Positions 20,996-30,355 of a stretch of DNA of 64,000 nucleotides are shown here, one piece after another; position 1 is the first letter of the stretch; the number at the start of each line of letters is the position of its first letter. The position numbers were made by a program, and so were the translations under genes. The stretch comes from Agromyces sp. ISL-38 (GTDB lineage: Bacteria > Actinomycetota > Actinomycetes > Actinomycetales > Microbacteriaceae). The stretch is from positions 62,001 to 126,000 of the forward strand of contig NZ_JAGGPF010000006.1 of assembly GCF_018613935.1 (NCBI RefSeq), written 5' to 3'. Under the pieces are notes generated by a model. The model was given only the letters and a program-made list of their open reading frames with translations. It searched no databases and was not told the origin of the DNA.

Positions 20996-21562
20996 CTATC
21001 GCGTGGCTCGGGCGAACGCCCCCGAGAGCCACGTCTCTGCCTCGCGAGGGCTTCGGAGCCGCACGATCGTGAGCTGCGGATGCATCGCCGCGGCGCCTTC
21101 GACGAGGGATGACCACTTCGAGTGGGTGCGCCAGGCCCAGCGCACGATGTGGTCGGCGTCGGTGAAGACCGTGCGCAACGGCGCCTCGACGTTGCCGTTC
21201 CAGAGCACCTCGCGTCGCAGCCGGCGCCTGATGGTGCGCCGCAGCACGCGGACCATGACGAGCGGCCGCGGATAGTCGAGCCACACGAGGAGGTGCGCAC
21301 GTGATGCGAGGAGGTCCCGAGCGTCGGAGTAGAGCCACTCGGTGGCCCACTCGGCTCGCGCGGTGAAGGCGGCGACATCCTCCAAGAAGCTCGGACGCGG
21401 GGTCCAGCCGGGCCCGTGTCGCAAGGCGTCGAGCTCGTGATACGGAATCCCGGAAGCGGCTGCAAGCCTCCTTGTGAAGGTCGATTTCCCCGCCCCGCTC
21501 GTGCCCGCGACGAGCACACGGCGGGGGCGAAACGGGAGCGGGTGTGAAGGGCCGAGCATCAT
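20996..21562 (-). CDS. P-loop adenylate kinase-like protein
   Basis: Protein of 188 residues when started at ATG 21562 (MMLGPSHP); longer in-frame starts add unrelated sequence. Walker A GTSGAGKST is at 20-28. IPYHELDALRHGPGW is typical of small topology-modulation/adenylate kinase-like proteins (FlaR-type), and the Arg-rich lid RRTIRRRLRREVLWNGN follows. The physiological substrate is not known. It is divergent from the DsbA-like gene. Confidence 0.8.
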   Translation of the reverse strand: MMLGPSHPLPFRPRRVLVAGTSGAGKSTFTRRLAAASGIPYHELDALRHGPGWTPRPSFLEDVAAFTARAEWATEWLYSDARDLLASRAHLLVWLDYPRPLVMVRVLRRTIRRRLRREVLWNGNVEAPLRTVFTDADHIVRWAWRTHSKWSSLVEGAAAMHPQLTIVRLRSPREAETWLSGAFARATR

Positions 21563-21635
21563 CCGAGCGTATCCAACGGCGTTGTCGCATTCCGGGGCGG
21601 GAATAGGCGGCCAGCAGCATCCGTTCGCATACATC

Positions 21636-22301
21636 GTGAGTGAACCCATCAAGATCGACATCTGGTCCGACATCGCGTGCCCGTGGTGCTACATCGGCAA
21701 GCGCCACCTCGAGAGCGGCATCGCCGCGCTCGGCGCCGACGCCCCCGAAGTCGAGATCGAGTACCACTCGTTCGAACTCGCGCCCGACACCCCTGTCGAC
21801 TTCCATGGGTCCGAGGTCGACTTCCTCGCCAAGCACAAGGGCTTGCCGGCCGCGCAGGTGCACCAGATGCTCGAGCGCGTCACGGGCGTCGCTGCCGCAG
21901 CGGGGCTCGACTACGACTTCGACGCGCTCCAGCACACGAAGACCCTCAAAGCCCACGAGCTGTTGCACTTCGCGAAGGAGCAGGGCCAGCAGCTCGAGCT
22001 GACCGAGCGCCTCATGCGCGCGTACTTCACCGAGGGGCGCCACGTCGGCCGTATCGACGACCTCGTCGAGCTCGCGGCCGAGGTCGGGCTCGACGCCGAC
22101 GCGGCACGCGCCGCCCTCGAGTCGGGTCGGTTCGCCGCCGACGTACAGGCCGACATCGCCCAGGCCGGCGCCTACGGCATCAACGGCGTGCCGTTCTTCG
22201 TGTTCGAGGGCAAATACGGCGTCTCGGGGGCGCAGCCCGCCGAGGTCTTCGCCCAGGTGCTCACGCAGGTCGCCGGCGAGCGCGACGAGGCGGCAGCGTG
22301 A
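21636..22301 (+). CDS. DsbA-family (FrnE-like) thioredoxin-fold oxidoreductase
   Basis: Cytoplasmic thioredoxin-fold protein of 221 residues, GTG start, no signal peptide. The active site WSDIACPWCYIGK gives Cys15 and Cys18, and GVPFFVFEGKYGVSGAQ contains the cis-Pro loop. A helical insertion lies between them, as in the FrnE/2-hydroxychromene-carboxylate isomerase branch. It probably handles disulfide stress in the cytoplasm. A 42-codon gene overlaps its stop. Confidence 0.9.
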   Translation: MSEPIKIDIWSDIACPWCYIGKRHLESGIAALGADAPEVEIEYHSFELAPDTPVDFHGSEVDFLAKHKGLPAAQVHQMLERVTGVAAAAGLDYDFDALQHTKTLKAHELLHFAKEQGQQLELTERLMRAYFTEGRHVGRIDDLVELAAEVGLDADAARAALESGRFAADVQADIAQAGAYGINGVPFFVFEGKYGVSGAQPAEVFAQVLTQVAGERDEAAA

Positions 22302-22426
22302 CCGACGAAGCGGTCATGACGACGGATGCCGCAGCGCCATCGCCGTTCACGATGGTGGCGGGCGACCCAGCGGCGATGGTGTGCGAGGGCGACGTCTGCT
22401 ACGTCCCTGAGGCGCCCGCAGAGTAG
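22298..22426 (+). CDS. small coupled protein with CX4C motif (42 aa)
   Basis: GTG-started frame of 42 codons overlapping the DsbA-like stop by four bases (GTGA), so it would be translationally coupled. The acidic product ends with MVCEGDVCYVPEAPAE, containing two cysteines spaced CX4C. I do not recognise a named family. The cysteines and the coupling to an oxidoreductase suggest a substrate or partner of that enzyme, which is inference. Confidence 0.6.
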   Translation: MTDEAVMTTDAAAPSPFTMVAGDPAAMVCEGDVCYVPEAPAE

Positions 22427-22453
22427 CGCGCGCGGCACCCGGCGTGCTGCCGG

Positions 22454-22948
22454 CTACTCCGGGTCGCTGATGTCGGCCACGGTGGCATCGAACGCGTCCA
22501 CGAGCCGGTCGGCATCCACGAAGAGGCTGCGGCCGTGCTCGCCCGCGCCCATCGACACGCGGCGCCCGGCGATCGTGGCGTCGACCACGACGGGCCACGC
22601 GGTCGTCGAGCCGAGGGGCGTGATGGTGCCGCGCTCGTATCCCGTCGCGGCGAGTGCGAGCGAGGCATCCGGCAGCTGGAGCTTGTTCACACCGAGCAGC
22701 GCCCTGAGCTTGGGCCAGGAGATCTTGCGGCCACCGGGCACGAGCGCGAAGACGTAGGTGTCGTCGCTGCGCTTCACGACGAGCGACTTCACGATGTCCG
22801 CAGGAGTGATGCCCATGAGCTCGGCGGCCTCCTCGAGGCTGCGGGCCGCCGGTCGCTCGATGATGTCGACCTCGAGGCCGCGCGCCGCGGCATCCGCTCG
22901 CACGCGTTCTGCACCGATGAGCTCACCGTCGGTCATCTCGTCCTCCAC
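22454..22948 (-). CDS. YbaK/EbsC-type aminoacyl-tRNA editing protein
   Basis: Protein of 164 residues with the YbaK fold: ADIVKSLVVKRSDDTYVFALVPGGRKISWPKL (shown in part by VKSLVVK and the basic GGRKISWPK), GYERGTITPLG and DATIAGRRVSMGAGEHG. YbaK and ProX proteins hydrolyse mischarged Cys- or Ala-tRNAs. Which one this is cannot be told from sequence alone. An alternative start, ATG 22936, gives a product beginning MTDGEL. It is divergent from dusB. Confidence 0.85.
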   Translation of the reverse strand: MEDEMTDGELIGAERVRADAAARGLEVDIIERPAARSLEEAAELMGITPADIVKSLVVKRSDDTYVFALVPGGRKISWPKLRALLGVNKLQLPDASLALAATGYERGTITPLGSTTAWPVVVDATIAGRRVSMGAGEHGRSLFVDADRLVDAFDATVADISDPE

Positions 22949-23025
22949 AGTCTCGTTCTCCTCGGAATCCTAGGCGCGTACGCGGTCGGTGGGCGTCGGC
23001 GGCCACAAGTCTGGGAGAATCGACG

Positions 23026-24186
23026 GTGATGTCTTCGATCACCACCCTTCCCGCGGGCCCGCTCACGATCGGCGGGCTCCAACTCGACGTGCCCGTCGTG
23101 CTCGCCCCCATGGCGGGCATCACGAACACGGCGTTCCGCCGGCTCTGCCGGGAGTTCGGCGCGGGCCTCTACGTGAGCGAGATGATCACGTCGCGCGCAC
23201 TCGTCGAGCGCACCCCCGAATCGATGCGGCTCATCACGCACCACGAGTCCGAGACGCCGCGTTCGATCCAGCTCTACGGTGTCGATCCCAACACGGTCGC
23301 CGAGGCCATCACCATGCTCGTGGCCGAAGACCGCGCCGACCACATCGACCTGAACTTCGGATGCCCCGTGCCGAAAGTCACCCGTAAGGGCGGGGGCGCC
23401 GCGCTGCCGTGGAAGACGGGGCTGTTCCGGGGCATCGTCGAGGGGGCGGTGCGCGCCGCGGGCGACGTGCCCCTCACGATCAAGATGCGCAAGGGCATCG
23501 ACTCCGACCACCTCACGTACCTCGAGGCCGGCCGCATCGCCGAGGGCGCCGGCGTCGCCGCGGTGGCCTTGCACGCGCGCACGGCCGCCGAGTTCTACTC
23601 GGGTGAGGCCGACTGGTCGGCGATCGCGAGACTGAAAGAGACCGTCACGAGCGTGCCGGTGCTCGGCAACGGCGACATCTGGTCGGCCGACGACGCGCTC
23701 CGCATGGTGTCCGAGACCGGCTGCGATGGCGTGGTCGTCGGGCGCGGATGCCTCGGCCGCCCGTGGCTCTTCGGCGACCTCGCTGCTGCGTTCCGCGGCG
23801 AGACGCGCACGGCCACGCCGTCGCTCGGCGAGGTTGCGCAGACCTTCCGCCGGCACGCCGAGCTGCTGACCGACTTCTTCGACAGCGAAGAACGCGGGTG
23901 CCGCGACATCCGCAAGCACGTCGCGTGGTACTTCAAGGGCTACCCCGTGGGCGGTGAGCTTCGCGCGCGCCTCGCAACGGTCGAGTCGCTCGAGCAGCTC
24001 GACGAACTGCTCGCCACCCTCGACTGGTCGACTCCGTACCCGGGCGAAGGCGCGGAGGGGCCCCGGGGGCGTGCGGGCACGCCGAAGAAGCCGGCCCTGC
24101 CCGAACGCTGGCTCGACACGCAAGAGCTCGTGGGCGATGACCGTGTCACTCTCGTCGACGCAGAATTGGACACCAGTGGCGGCTGA
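23026..24186 (+). CDS. dusB: tRNA-dihydrouridine synthase, DusB type
   Basis: FMN-dependent enzyme of 386 residues. The TIM barrel begins VVLAPMAGITNTAFRRLC; DLNFGCPVPKVTRKGGG carries the catalytic Cys, and GNGDIWSADDA plus GRGCLGRPWLFGD bind FMN phosphate. It reduces uridines in the tRNA D-loop. The dgt gene overlaps or abuts its 3' end, a layout shared by many actinobacteria (dusB-dgt-dnaG). Confidence 0.93.
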   Translation: MMSSITTLPAGPLTIGGLQLDVPVVLAPMAGITNTAFRRLCREFGAGLYVSEMITSRALVERTPESMRLITHHESETPRSIQLYGVDPNTVAEAITMLVAEDRADHIDLNFGCPVPKVTRKGGGAALPWKTGLFRGIVEGAVRAAGDVPLTIKMRKGIDSDHLTYLEAGRIAEGAGVAAVALHARTAAEFYSGEADWSAIARLKETVTSVPVLGNGDIWSADDALRMVSETGCDGVVVGRGCLGRPWLFGDLAAAFRGETRTATPSLGEVAQTFRRHAELLTDFFDSEERGCRDIRKHVAWYFKGYPVGGELRARLATVESLEQLDELLATLDWSTPYPGEGAEGPRGRAGTPKKPALPERWLDTQELVGDDRVTLVDAELDTSGG

Positions 24187-25435
24187 CGCGACCGTGGGGC
24201 GCTACACCGAGTTCGATGCCGATCGCTGGCTGCCCGAGCAGCATTCCTCACCCCGAAGCGACTTCGCCCGCGACCGCGCGCGCCTCCTGCATTCGAGTGC
24301 GCTCCGGCGGCTCGCCGCGAAGACGCAGGTGCTGAGCCCCACTGCCGGCCTCGATTTCGCACGCAATCGGCTCACGCACTCGCTCGAGGTCGCCCAAGTC
24401 GGTCGCGAACTGGGGGAGAGCCTCGGCCTCGACCCCGACATCGTCGACACCGCGTGCCTCGCGCACGACCTCGGGCATCCGCCATTCGGCCACAACGGTG
24501 AGCGCGCGCTCAACGACTGGGCCGTCGATATCGGGGGATTCGAGGGCAACGCGCAGACCCTGCGCCTGCTCACGCGGCTCGAGCCGAAGGTCTTCGGCGC
24601 CGACGGCCGCAGCTACGGGCTGAATCTCACGCGAGCGAGCCTCGACGCCAGCTGCAAGTATCCGTGGCCCGCGGAGTCGTCGATCGCCGATCCGAGCGGC
24701 CGGGCGAAGTTCGGCTTCTTCACCGAAGACCTCGAGGTGTTCACCTGGCTCCGTGAAGGAGCGCCGGCCGGCGTGCGGTGCATCGAAGCTCAGGTCATGG
24801 ACCTCTCCGACGACATCGCCTACTCGGTGCACGACTTCGAAGACGCGATCGTCAACGGCTACATCGATGTCGCGGCGCTCGGCAGCCGGGTCGACCACGA
24901 CGAGCTCGTCGACTCGATGCACGAGTGGATCGGTGGCGAGATCGGTCACGACGGCCTCATCGCCGCGTTCGACCGGCTCGACCGGCTCGACGGCTGGCCA
25001 GTCGCGTGGAGTGGCTCGCGTCACGATCTCGCAGCGCTCAAGAACCTCACGAGCCAGCTCATCGGCCGATTCGTGCACGGCGCCATGTCGGCCACGCTCG
25101 CAGCGCACCCCGCCGCGAGCCTCGTGCGCTTCGGCGCGAACATCGTCGTGCCACCCGACGTGCAGGCCGAGATCGCGGTGCTGAAGGGCATCGTCGCGAC
25201 GTTCGTGATGTCACGCAACACGAGGCAGCCCATCTACGCGCAGCAGCGGCGCATCCTCGCCGATCTCGCCGACGTGCTCCTCGCGAGCAACGGAGCGGAG
25301 CTCGACCCGGGGTCCTCGGCCGACTGGGCTGCTGCCGCCGACGACGCGGCGCGGCATCGCGTCGTGGTCGACCAGGTCGCGAGCCTCACCGACCAATCGG
25401 CGCTCGCCTGGTACGAACGGCTCGTGCAACGCTGA
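24176..25435 (+). CDS. dgt: deoxyguanosinetriphosphate triphosphohydrolase-like protein
   Basis: HD-domain protein of 419 residues if started at GTG 24176, overlapping dusB by 11 bases; ATG 24137 is an alternative adding 13 residues. The N-terminus reads FDADRWLPEQ, typical of this branch. The metal site includes RLTHSLEVAQ and the HD pair in AHDLGHPPFGHNGE. It hydrolyses dNTPs to nucleosides and triphosphate. dnaG follows after 33 bases, matching a conserved replication-linked cluster. Confidence 0.93.
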   Translation: MAADATVGRYTEFDADRWLPEQHSSPRSDFARDRARLLHSSALRRLAAKTQVLSPTAGLDFARNRLTHSLEVAQVGRELGESLGLDPDIVDTACLAHDLGHPPFGHNGERALNDWAVDIGGFEGNAQTLRLLTRLEPKVFGADGRSYGLNLTRASLDASCKYPWPAESSIADPSGRAKFGFFTEDLEVFTWLREGAPAGVRCIEAQVMDLSDDIAYSVHDFEDAIVNGYIDVAALGSRVDHDELVDSMHEWIGGEIGHDGLIAAFDRLDRLDGWPVAWSGSRHDLAALKNLTSQLIGRFVHGAMSATLAAHPAASLVRFGANIVVPPDVQAEIAVLKGIVATFVMSRNTRQPIYAQQRRILADLADVLLASNGAELDPGSSADWAAAADDAARHRVVVDQVASLTDQSALAWYERLVQR

Positions 25436-25468
25436 TGGCAGCCTTCCCGGCCCGCCCGGCGAACTAGG

Positions 25469-27355
25469 ATGAAGTCCATGGCGGGCCGCATTCGACAGAG
25501 CGATGTCGATGAGGTGAAGGCCCGCGTCAACATCGCCGACATCATCGGCGAACACGTGAGCCTGAAGTCGGCCGGCGTCGGCTCGCTGAAGGGTCTCTGC
25601 CCCTTCCACGACGAGCGCAGTCCGAGCTTCCACGTGCGGCCCGGGCTCGGCTACTACCACTGCTTCGGCTGTGGCGAGTCCGGCGACGTCTACACCTTCC
25701 TCCAGCGCATGGACCACGTCTCCTTCACCGAGGCGGTCGAGCGGCTGGCCGGCAGCATCGGCTTCGAGCTGCACTACGAAGACGGCGGGCAGGCATCCGA
25801 CCACGGCAACCGAGCGCGACTGCTCGCCGCGAACCAGGCCGCTGCCGAGTACTTCATCGAGCAGCTCGGTTCGCCCGAGGCGGACGTGGGTCGGCGGTTC
25901 CTCGGTGAACGCGGGTTCGACGCCGAGGCGGCGAGGCGATTCAGCGTCGGCTTCGCGCCGAAGAGCTGGGACGCGCTCACCAACCACCTGAAGAGGCGGG
26001 GGTTCACGACCGAGGAGCTGGCAGCGGCCGGTCTCGTCTCGCAGGGGGACCGCGGCGTCTACGACCGCTTCCGCGGCCGGCTCGTGTGGCCGATTCGCGA
26101 CGTCACCGGGCAGACCGTCGGGTTCGGCGCGCGTCGCCTGCTCGACGACGATCAAGGCCCCAAATACCTGAACACACCCGAGACCGCGATTTACCACAAG
26201 GCGCAGGTCCTCTATGGCCTCGACCTCGCCAAGCGCGACATCGCCAAGACCCATCGCGTCGTCGTCGTCGAGGGCTATACCGACGTGATGGCGTGCCATC
26301 TCGCCGGTGTCACTACTGCGATCGCGACGTCCGGCACCTCCTTCGGCATCGATCACATCAAGGTGCTCCGCCGCGTTCTCGGCGACGACTCCGGACTCGG
26401 AGAGGTCGTGTTCACCTTCGACGGCGATGCGGCAGGGCAGCAGGCGGCGATGCGGGCGTTCGCCGAGGAGCAGCGCTTCGCGGCGCAGACCTTCGTCGCC
26501 GTGGCGCCCGACGGGCTCGACCCGTGCGACCTCCGCCTTGCCCGAGGCGATGCCGCGGTGCGTTCGCTCGTCGACTCGCGTCAGCCGATGTTCGAGTTCG
26601 TCATCCGTCACACGCTCACCCGCTACGACCTCGAGACGGTCGAGGGGCGCGTCGCGGCATTGCGGGCGGCCGCGCCGATCGTCGCCGACATCCGCGACCC
26701 GTCGCTCCGCCCCGGATACACGCGAGAGCTCGCTCGCATGCTCGGGCTCGAACTCGCCGAAGTGACTCGCGCGGTACGCGGTGCCACGGGGCGGGCCAAG
26801 CCGGGCGGTGAGCGCGAGGGCCAGTCGGCGGCATCCGGTGCCACCTCCGGCCAGTCGGGGGCGACGGATGCCGCGGAGCGCCCGTTCTCGATCACCGAGC
26901 TGCCGGGCGACCCCTCGACGCGCCTCGAGCGCGACGCGCTGCAGGCGATGCTGCAGTTTCCCGACGCCGTCGGCGACGACCTGCTGCGACACGCGGCGGA
27001 CAGCCGATTCGGCAACGCATCGCTCGCGGTCGTGCGCGATGGCATCGCGTCGGTGCTCGCTTCGCCCGATCCGGCCATCCGCATCGATCGGGTCGTCGCC
27101 GAGGTGCCGGCCCCGTTCGCCGGCGTCGTTCAGCAGCTCGCGGTCGCGCCGGTGCCGCAACGCGCCGAGGCCGAGCTCGAGTCCTACGTGCGAGGCGTCG
27201 TGAGCGCGCTCGTCGATCGCGAACTCCTGAGGCAGAAGTCCGAACTGCTCGGGCGGCTCCAGCGCACCGACTCGACCGACGCCGCGGCATTCGCCGCGCT
27301 GCAGCGCGCGCTCGTCGAACTCGAGACCGAGCGACGCGCCCTTCGAGCCGAGTGA
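25469..27355 (+). CDS. dnaG: DNA primase
   Basis: Primase of 628 residues. The CHC2 zinc ribbon is CPFHDERSPSFH...HCFGCGESGD near 45-75. The TOPRIM core includes VVVVEGYTDVMAC and FTFDGDAAGQQAA with the acidic metal ligands. An Ala/Gly/Ser-rich linker near 440-465 joins the C-terminal DnaB-interacting domain. It makes RNA primers at the replication fork. A second ATG at 25478 could be used. The gene closes the dusB-dgt-dnaG block. Confidence 0.97.
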   Translation: MKSMAGRIRQSDVDEVKARVNIADIIGEHVSLKSAGVGSLKGLCPFHDERSPSFHVRPGLGYYHCFGCGESGDVYTFLQRMDHVSFTEAVERLAGSIGFELHYEDGGQASDHGNRARLLAANQAAAEYFIEQLGSPEADVGRRFLGERGFDAEAARRFSVGFAPKSWDALTNHLKRRGFTTEELAAAGLVSQGDRGVYDRFRGRLVWPIRDVTGQTVGFGARRLLDDDQGPKYLNTPETAIYHKAQVLYGLDLAKRDIAKTHRVVVVEGYTDVMACHLAGVTTAIATSGTSFGIDHIKVLRRVLGDDSGLGEVVFTFDGDAAGQQAAMRAFAEEQRFAAQTFVAVAPDGLDPCDLRLARGDAAVRSLVDSRQPMFEFVIRHTLTRYDLETVEGRVAALRAAAPIVADIRDPSLRPGYTRELARMLGLELAEVTRAVRGATGRAKPGGEREGQSAASGATSGQSGATDAAERPFSITELPGDPSTRLERDALQAMLQFPDAVGDDLLRHAADSRFGNASLAVVRDGIASVLASPDPAIRIDRVVAEVPAPFAGVVQQLAVAPVPQRAEAELESYVRGVVSALVDRELLRQKSELLGRLQRTDSTDAAAFAALQRALVELETERRALRAE

Positions 27356-27488
27356 GTTCCGGCCGTCATCCGGGCACTCCACGCGGATCGCGTGCGTGGA
27401 AGATTGCAGATCGGTAAATATTCCTCCGTTTCGATGGCCCTCGATGCAACATCCGGCCCTCGTGTGCTAGGTCTGAGGTATACGAAAA

Positions 27489-27512
27489 CGCGCCGCGGTT
27501 CGCTGCGGCGCG
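27489..27512 (+). promoter_or_regulatory. GC-rich hairpin in the leader of the peptide ABC operon
   Basis: CGCGCCGC pairs with GCGGCGCG around a short loop in the 188-base region between dnaG and the lipoprotein gene. It ends about 31 bases before the ATG, with a GGAAGAGG ribosome-binding site in between. It could be the dnaG terminator or a 5' leader structure; the sequence does not decide. Confidence 0.5.
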
Positions 27513-27543
27513 CTTCATTCCTGACAGGAAGAGGTAGACGGAT

Positions 27544-29175
27544 ATGACATCCGCATCCACAAACCGGCGTCGCGGCCTCATCGCGGCGGCCGGTGTCTCG
27601 GTGGCAGCTCTTGCTCTCGCCGGTTGCACGCCCGGCGGTGGCGGTGGCGAAACCGGCGGCGGCACGCTGACGATCGGCACCACCGAGCAGGTCACGGCGC
27701 TCGACCCGGCCGGTTCATACGACAACGGTTCGCTCGCGGTGCACACGCAGGTCTTCCCGTACCTGTTGAACACCGACTACCAGAGCACTGAAGTGGTCCC
27801 CGACCTCGCCGAGTCGGCCGAGTTCACTTCCCCGAGCCAGTACACAGTCACCCTCCCCGAAGGCCTCAAATGGGCGAACGGCAACGATCTCACTTCCGCC
27901 GACGTGAAGTTCACCTTCGACCGCCAGCTCGCCATCGCGGACCCGAACGGCCCGTCGGCGCTGCTCTACAACCTCGACAGCGTCGATGCACCGGACGACA
28001 CGACCGTCGTCTTCAACTTGAAGGCGGAGAACGACCAGGTCTTCCCGCAGATCCTCACGAGCTTCCCCGGCGCGATCGTCGATGACGAGGTGTTCGCGGC
28101 CGACGCGCTCACTCCCGACGACGAGATCGTCGAGGCGAACGCGTTCGCAGGGCCGTACGTCATCACGAGCTACGACTTCAACAACCTCATCTCGTACAAG
28201 GCGAACCCCGACTACAAGGGTCTCCTCGCCCCGGCGAAGACCGAGACGGTGAACGTCAAGTACTACACCGATGCGTCGAACCTCAAGCTCGACGTGCAGG
28301 AGGGCAACATCGACGTCGCGAACCGCACCCTCAGTGCGACCGACATCGAAGATCTCCGCGGCAACGACAACGTCAAGGTCGTCGACGGCCCCGGTGGCGA
28401 GATTCGCTATTTGGTGTTCAACTTCAACACCATGCCGTTCGGTGCCACGACAGCTGAAGCCGACCCGGCCAAGGCGCTCGCCGTCCGCCAGGCGATCGCC
28501 GACCTCATCGACCGCGACGCCATCTCGGAAGATGTCTACAAGGGCACCTTCACGCCCCTGTACTCCTACGTGCCCGAAGGTCTCGCCGGCGCGAACGAGG
28601 CGTTGAAAGGGCTGTACGGCGACGGCAACGGCGCGCCCGATGCCGACAAGGCGGCCGAACGGCTCTCTGCAGCCGGCATCACGACGCCGGTCGCGCTCAA
28701 CATCCAGTACGTGGCCGAGCGCTACGGACCGTCGTCGAGCGATGAGTACGCCGTCATCAAGGAGAGCCTCGAGGAGAGCGGCCTGTTCACGGTGAACCTG
28801 CAGTCCACCGAGTGGGTCCAGTACTCCGAGGATCGCGTCGCCGACCTGTACTCCGTATTCCAGATGGGCTGGTTCCCCGACTATTCGGATGCCGACAACT
28901 ACCTCACGCCGTTCTTCCTCAAGGAGAACTTCCTCGTGAACCATTACGACAACCCCGAGGTGAACGACCTCATCCTCGAGCAGGCGGTCACGCAGGACCC
29001 GGCGCAGCGTGAGGCGCTCATCGGCGAGATCCAGGACAAGGTCGCGGCTGACCTCTCCACGATCCCGTACATGCAGGGAGCCCAGGTCGCCGTGGTCGGA
29101 ACCGACATCGAAGGTGCCGAAGACACCCTCGACGGCTCGTTCAAGTTCCGGTACGCCGCTCTGTCGAAGGGCTAG
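27544..29175 (+). CDS. oligopeptide/dipeptide ABC transporter substrate-binding lipoprotein
   Basis: Secreted lipoprotein of 543 residues. After the twin-arginine-like RRR at 8-10 and a hydrophobic stretch, the lipobox ALAGC places the lipidated residue at Cys28, followed by a glycine linker. The body is SBP_bac_5 type: TALDPAGSYDNGSLAVHTQVF at the start, NGNDLTSADVKFTFDRQ and AVRQAIADLIDRDAI. The family binds peptides, nickel or opines; I cannot choose. It heads a five-gene transporter operon. Confidence 0.93.
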   Translation: MTSASTNRRRGLIAAAGVSVAALALAGCTPGGGGGETGGGTLTIGTTEQVTALDPAGSYDNGSLAVHTQVFPYLLNTDYQSTEVVPDLAESAEFTSPSQYTVTLPEGLKWANGNDLTSADVKFTFDRQLAIADPNGPSALLYNLDSVDAPDDTTVVFNLKAENDQVFPQILTSFPGAIVDDEVFAADALTPDDEIVEANAFAGPYVITSYDFNNLISYKANPDYKGLLAPAKTETVNVKYYTDASNLKLDVQEGNIDVANRTLSATDIEDLRGNDNVKVVDGPGGEIRYLVFNFNTMPFGATTAEADPAKALAVRQAIADLIDRDAISEDVYKGTFTPLYSYVPEGLAGANEALKGLYGDGNGAPDADKAAERLSAAGITTPVALNIQYVAERYGPSSSDEYAVIKESLEESGLFTVNLQSTEWVQYSEDRVADLYSVFQMGWFPDYSDADNYLTPFFLKENFLVNHYDNPEVNDLILEQAVTQDPAQREALIGEIQDKVAADLSTIPYMQGAQVAVVGTDIEGAEDTLDGSFKFRYAALSKG

Positions 29176-29203
29176 TTCCGACTAGAGTCGTTGAAGCTCG
29201 ACG

Positions 29204-29237
29204 ACGGGGGCGATCTGCTACCGCGGGTCGCCCCCGT
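29204..29237 (+). terminator. intercistronic hairpin between SBP and permease genes
   Basis: ACGGGGGCGA at 29204-29213 pairs with TCGCCCCCGT at 29228-29237, ten perfect pairs with a 14-base loop. It sits between the lipoprotein stop and the permease start. Such hairpins commonly stabilise the upstream mRNA and let only part of transcription continue, giving excess binding protein over membrane subunits. Confidence 0.65.
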
Positions 29238-29259
29238 TCCCCTGTACCCCGAGGATTCC

Positions 29260-30354
29260 ATGAGCACACTTGCCACCGCGCCCGTCGCCGAGGGAGCGCC
29301 CGCCGCGGGCCGACCGAAGCCGAAATCGCAAGGCGGTGGGTTCGGACGCTATCTGCTCGTCCGATTCCTGCTGATCTTCCCGACCATCTTCATCCTCGTC
29401 ACCCTCGTCTTCTTCCTGATGCGAACGACGGGCGACCCGATCACCGCCGCACAGGGCGGGCGCCTCGGACCCGAGGCCCTTGCCGCGCTCCGTGAGGCCG
29501 CCGGCTACGACCGGCCCCTCTTCATCCAGTACTTCGAATACCTCGGCCAGGTGGCGACCTTCAACTTCGGTTCGACGCTTACCACGAACCGTCCGGTCAT
29601 CGACGTGCTCACCACCTACGGCCCGGCCACGTTCGAGCTCGTTCTCTACTCGCTCATCGTCGCCTTCGCGGTCGGCATTCCGCTCGGCCGCCTCGCGGCC
29701 TACCACCGCGACAAGCCGCAGGACGCAGTGTTCCGCGTGCTCGCGATCCTCTGGTACGCCGTGCCGATCTTCTTCGCGGGCCTCCTGCTGAAGCTCATCT
29801 TCGCCGTGTGGCTCAAGTGGCTCCCCGTCGCCGGGCGCGCGAGCGTGAACGCCGAACTGCAGATGCAGCTCGTGCCGAACAAGACCAGCTTCTACACGAT
29901 CGACGCGCTGATGACCGGCGACCCGGCGGTCCTCGGCGACGTGCTCGCGCACGCCGTGCTGCCGGCGATCGCTCTCGGCCTCCTCACGGGCGGCATCTTC
30001 CTCCGGCTCGTTCGCACGAACGTGATCGGCACGCTCGCGACCGATTACGTCGATGCGGCGCGCTCACGCGGTGTCGCCGAGTCTCGGCTGCTGCGCAAGC
30101 ACGCCTATCGGCCGGCGCTCATCCCGATCGTCACGGTCATCGGCCTGCAGATCGCACTGCTCCTCTCGGGCGCGGTGCTCACCGAGACCACCTTCGAGTG
30201 GAAGGGCCTCGGCTTCATCCTCGCCGAGTTCCTCGAATCCCGTGACTTCGTCGCCGTCCAGGGCATCGTGGTGCTGCTCGCGGTGATCGTCGCCCTCACG
30301 AACTTCGTCGTCGACATCATCGCGGCGTTCATCGACCCGAGGGTGAGGTACTGA
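29260..30354 (+). CDS. peptide ABC transporter permease (DppB/OppB type)
   Basis: Permease of 364 residues started at ATG 29260, which has a GAGGAT ribosome-binding site; the longer frame from 29191 would translate the hairpin region. The first helix follows FGRYLLVRFLLIFPTIFI, then DPITAAQGG, the FNFGSTLTTNRPV segment and the EAA loop VDAARSRGVAESRLLRKH. About six helices, typical OppB architecture with a slightly long N-terminus. Confidence 0.92.
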   Translation: MSTLATAPVAEGAPAAGRPKPKSQGGGFGRYLLVRFLLIFPTIFILVTLVFFLMRTTGDPITAAQGGRLGPEALAALREAAGYDRPLFIQYFEYLGQVATFNFGSTLTTNRPVIDVLTTYGPATFELVLYSLIVAFAVGIPLGRLAAYHRDKPQDAVFRVLAILWYAVPIFFAGLLLKLIFAVWLKWLPVAGRASVNAELQMQLVPNKTSFYTIDALMTGDPAVLGDVLAHAVLPAIALGLLTGGIFLRLVRTNVIGTLATDYVDAARSRGVAESRLLRKHAYRPALIPIVTVIGLQIALLLSGAVLTETTFEWKGLGFILAEFLESRDFVAVQGIVVLLAVIVALTNFVVDIIAAFIDPRVRY

Positions 30355-30355
30355 C

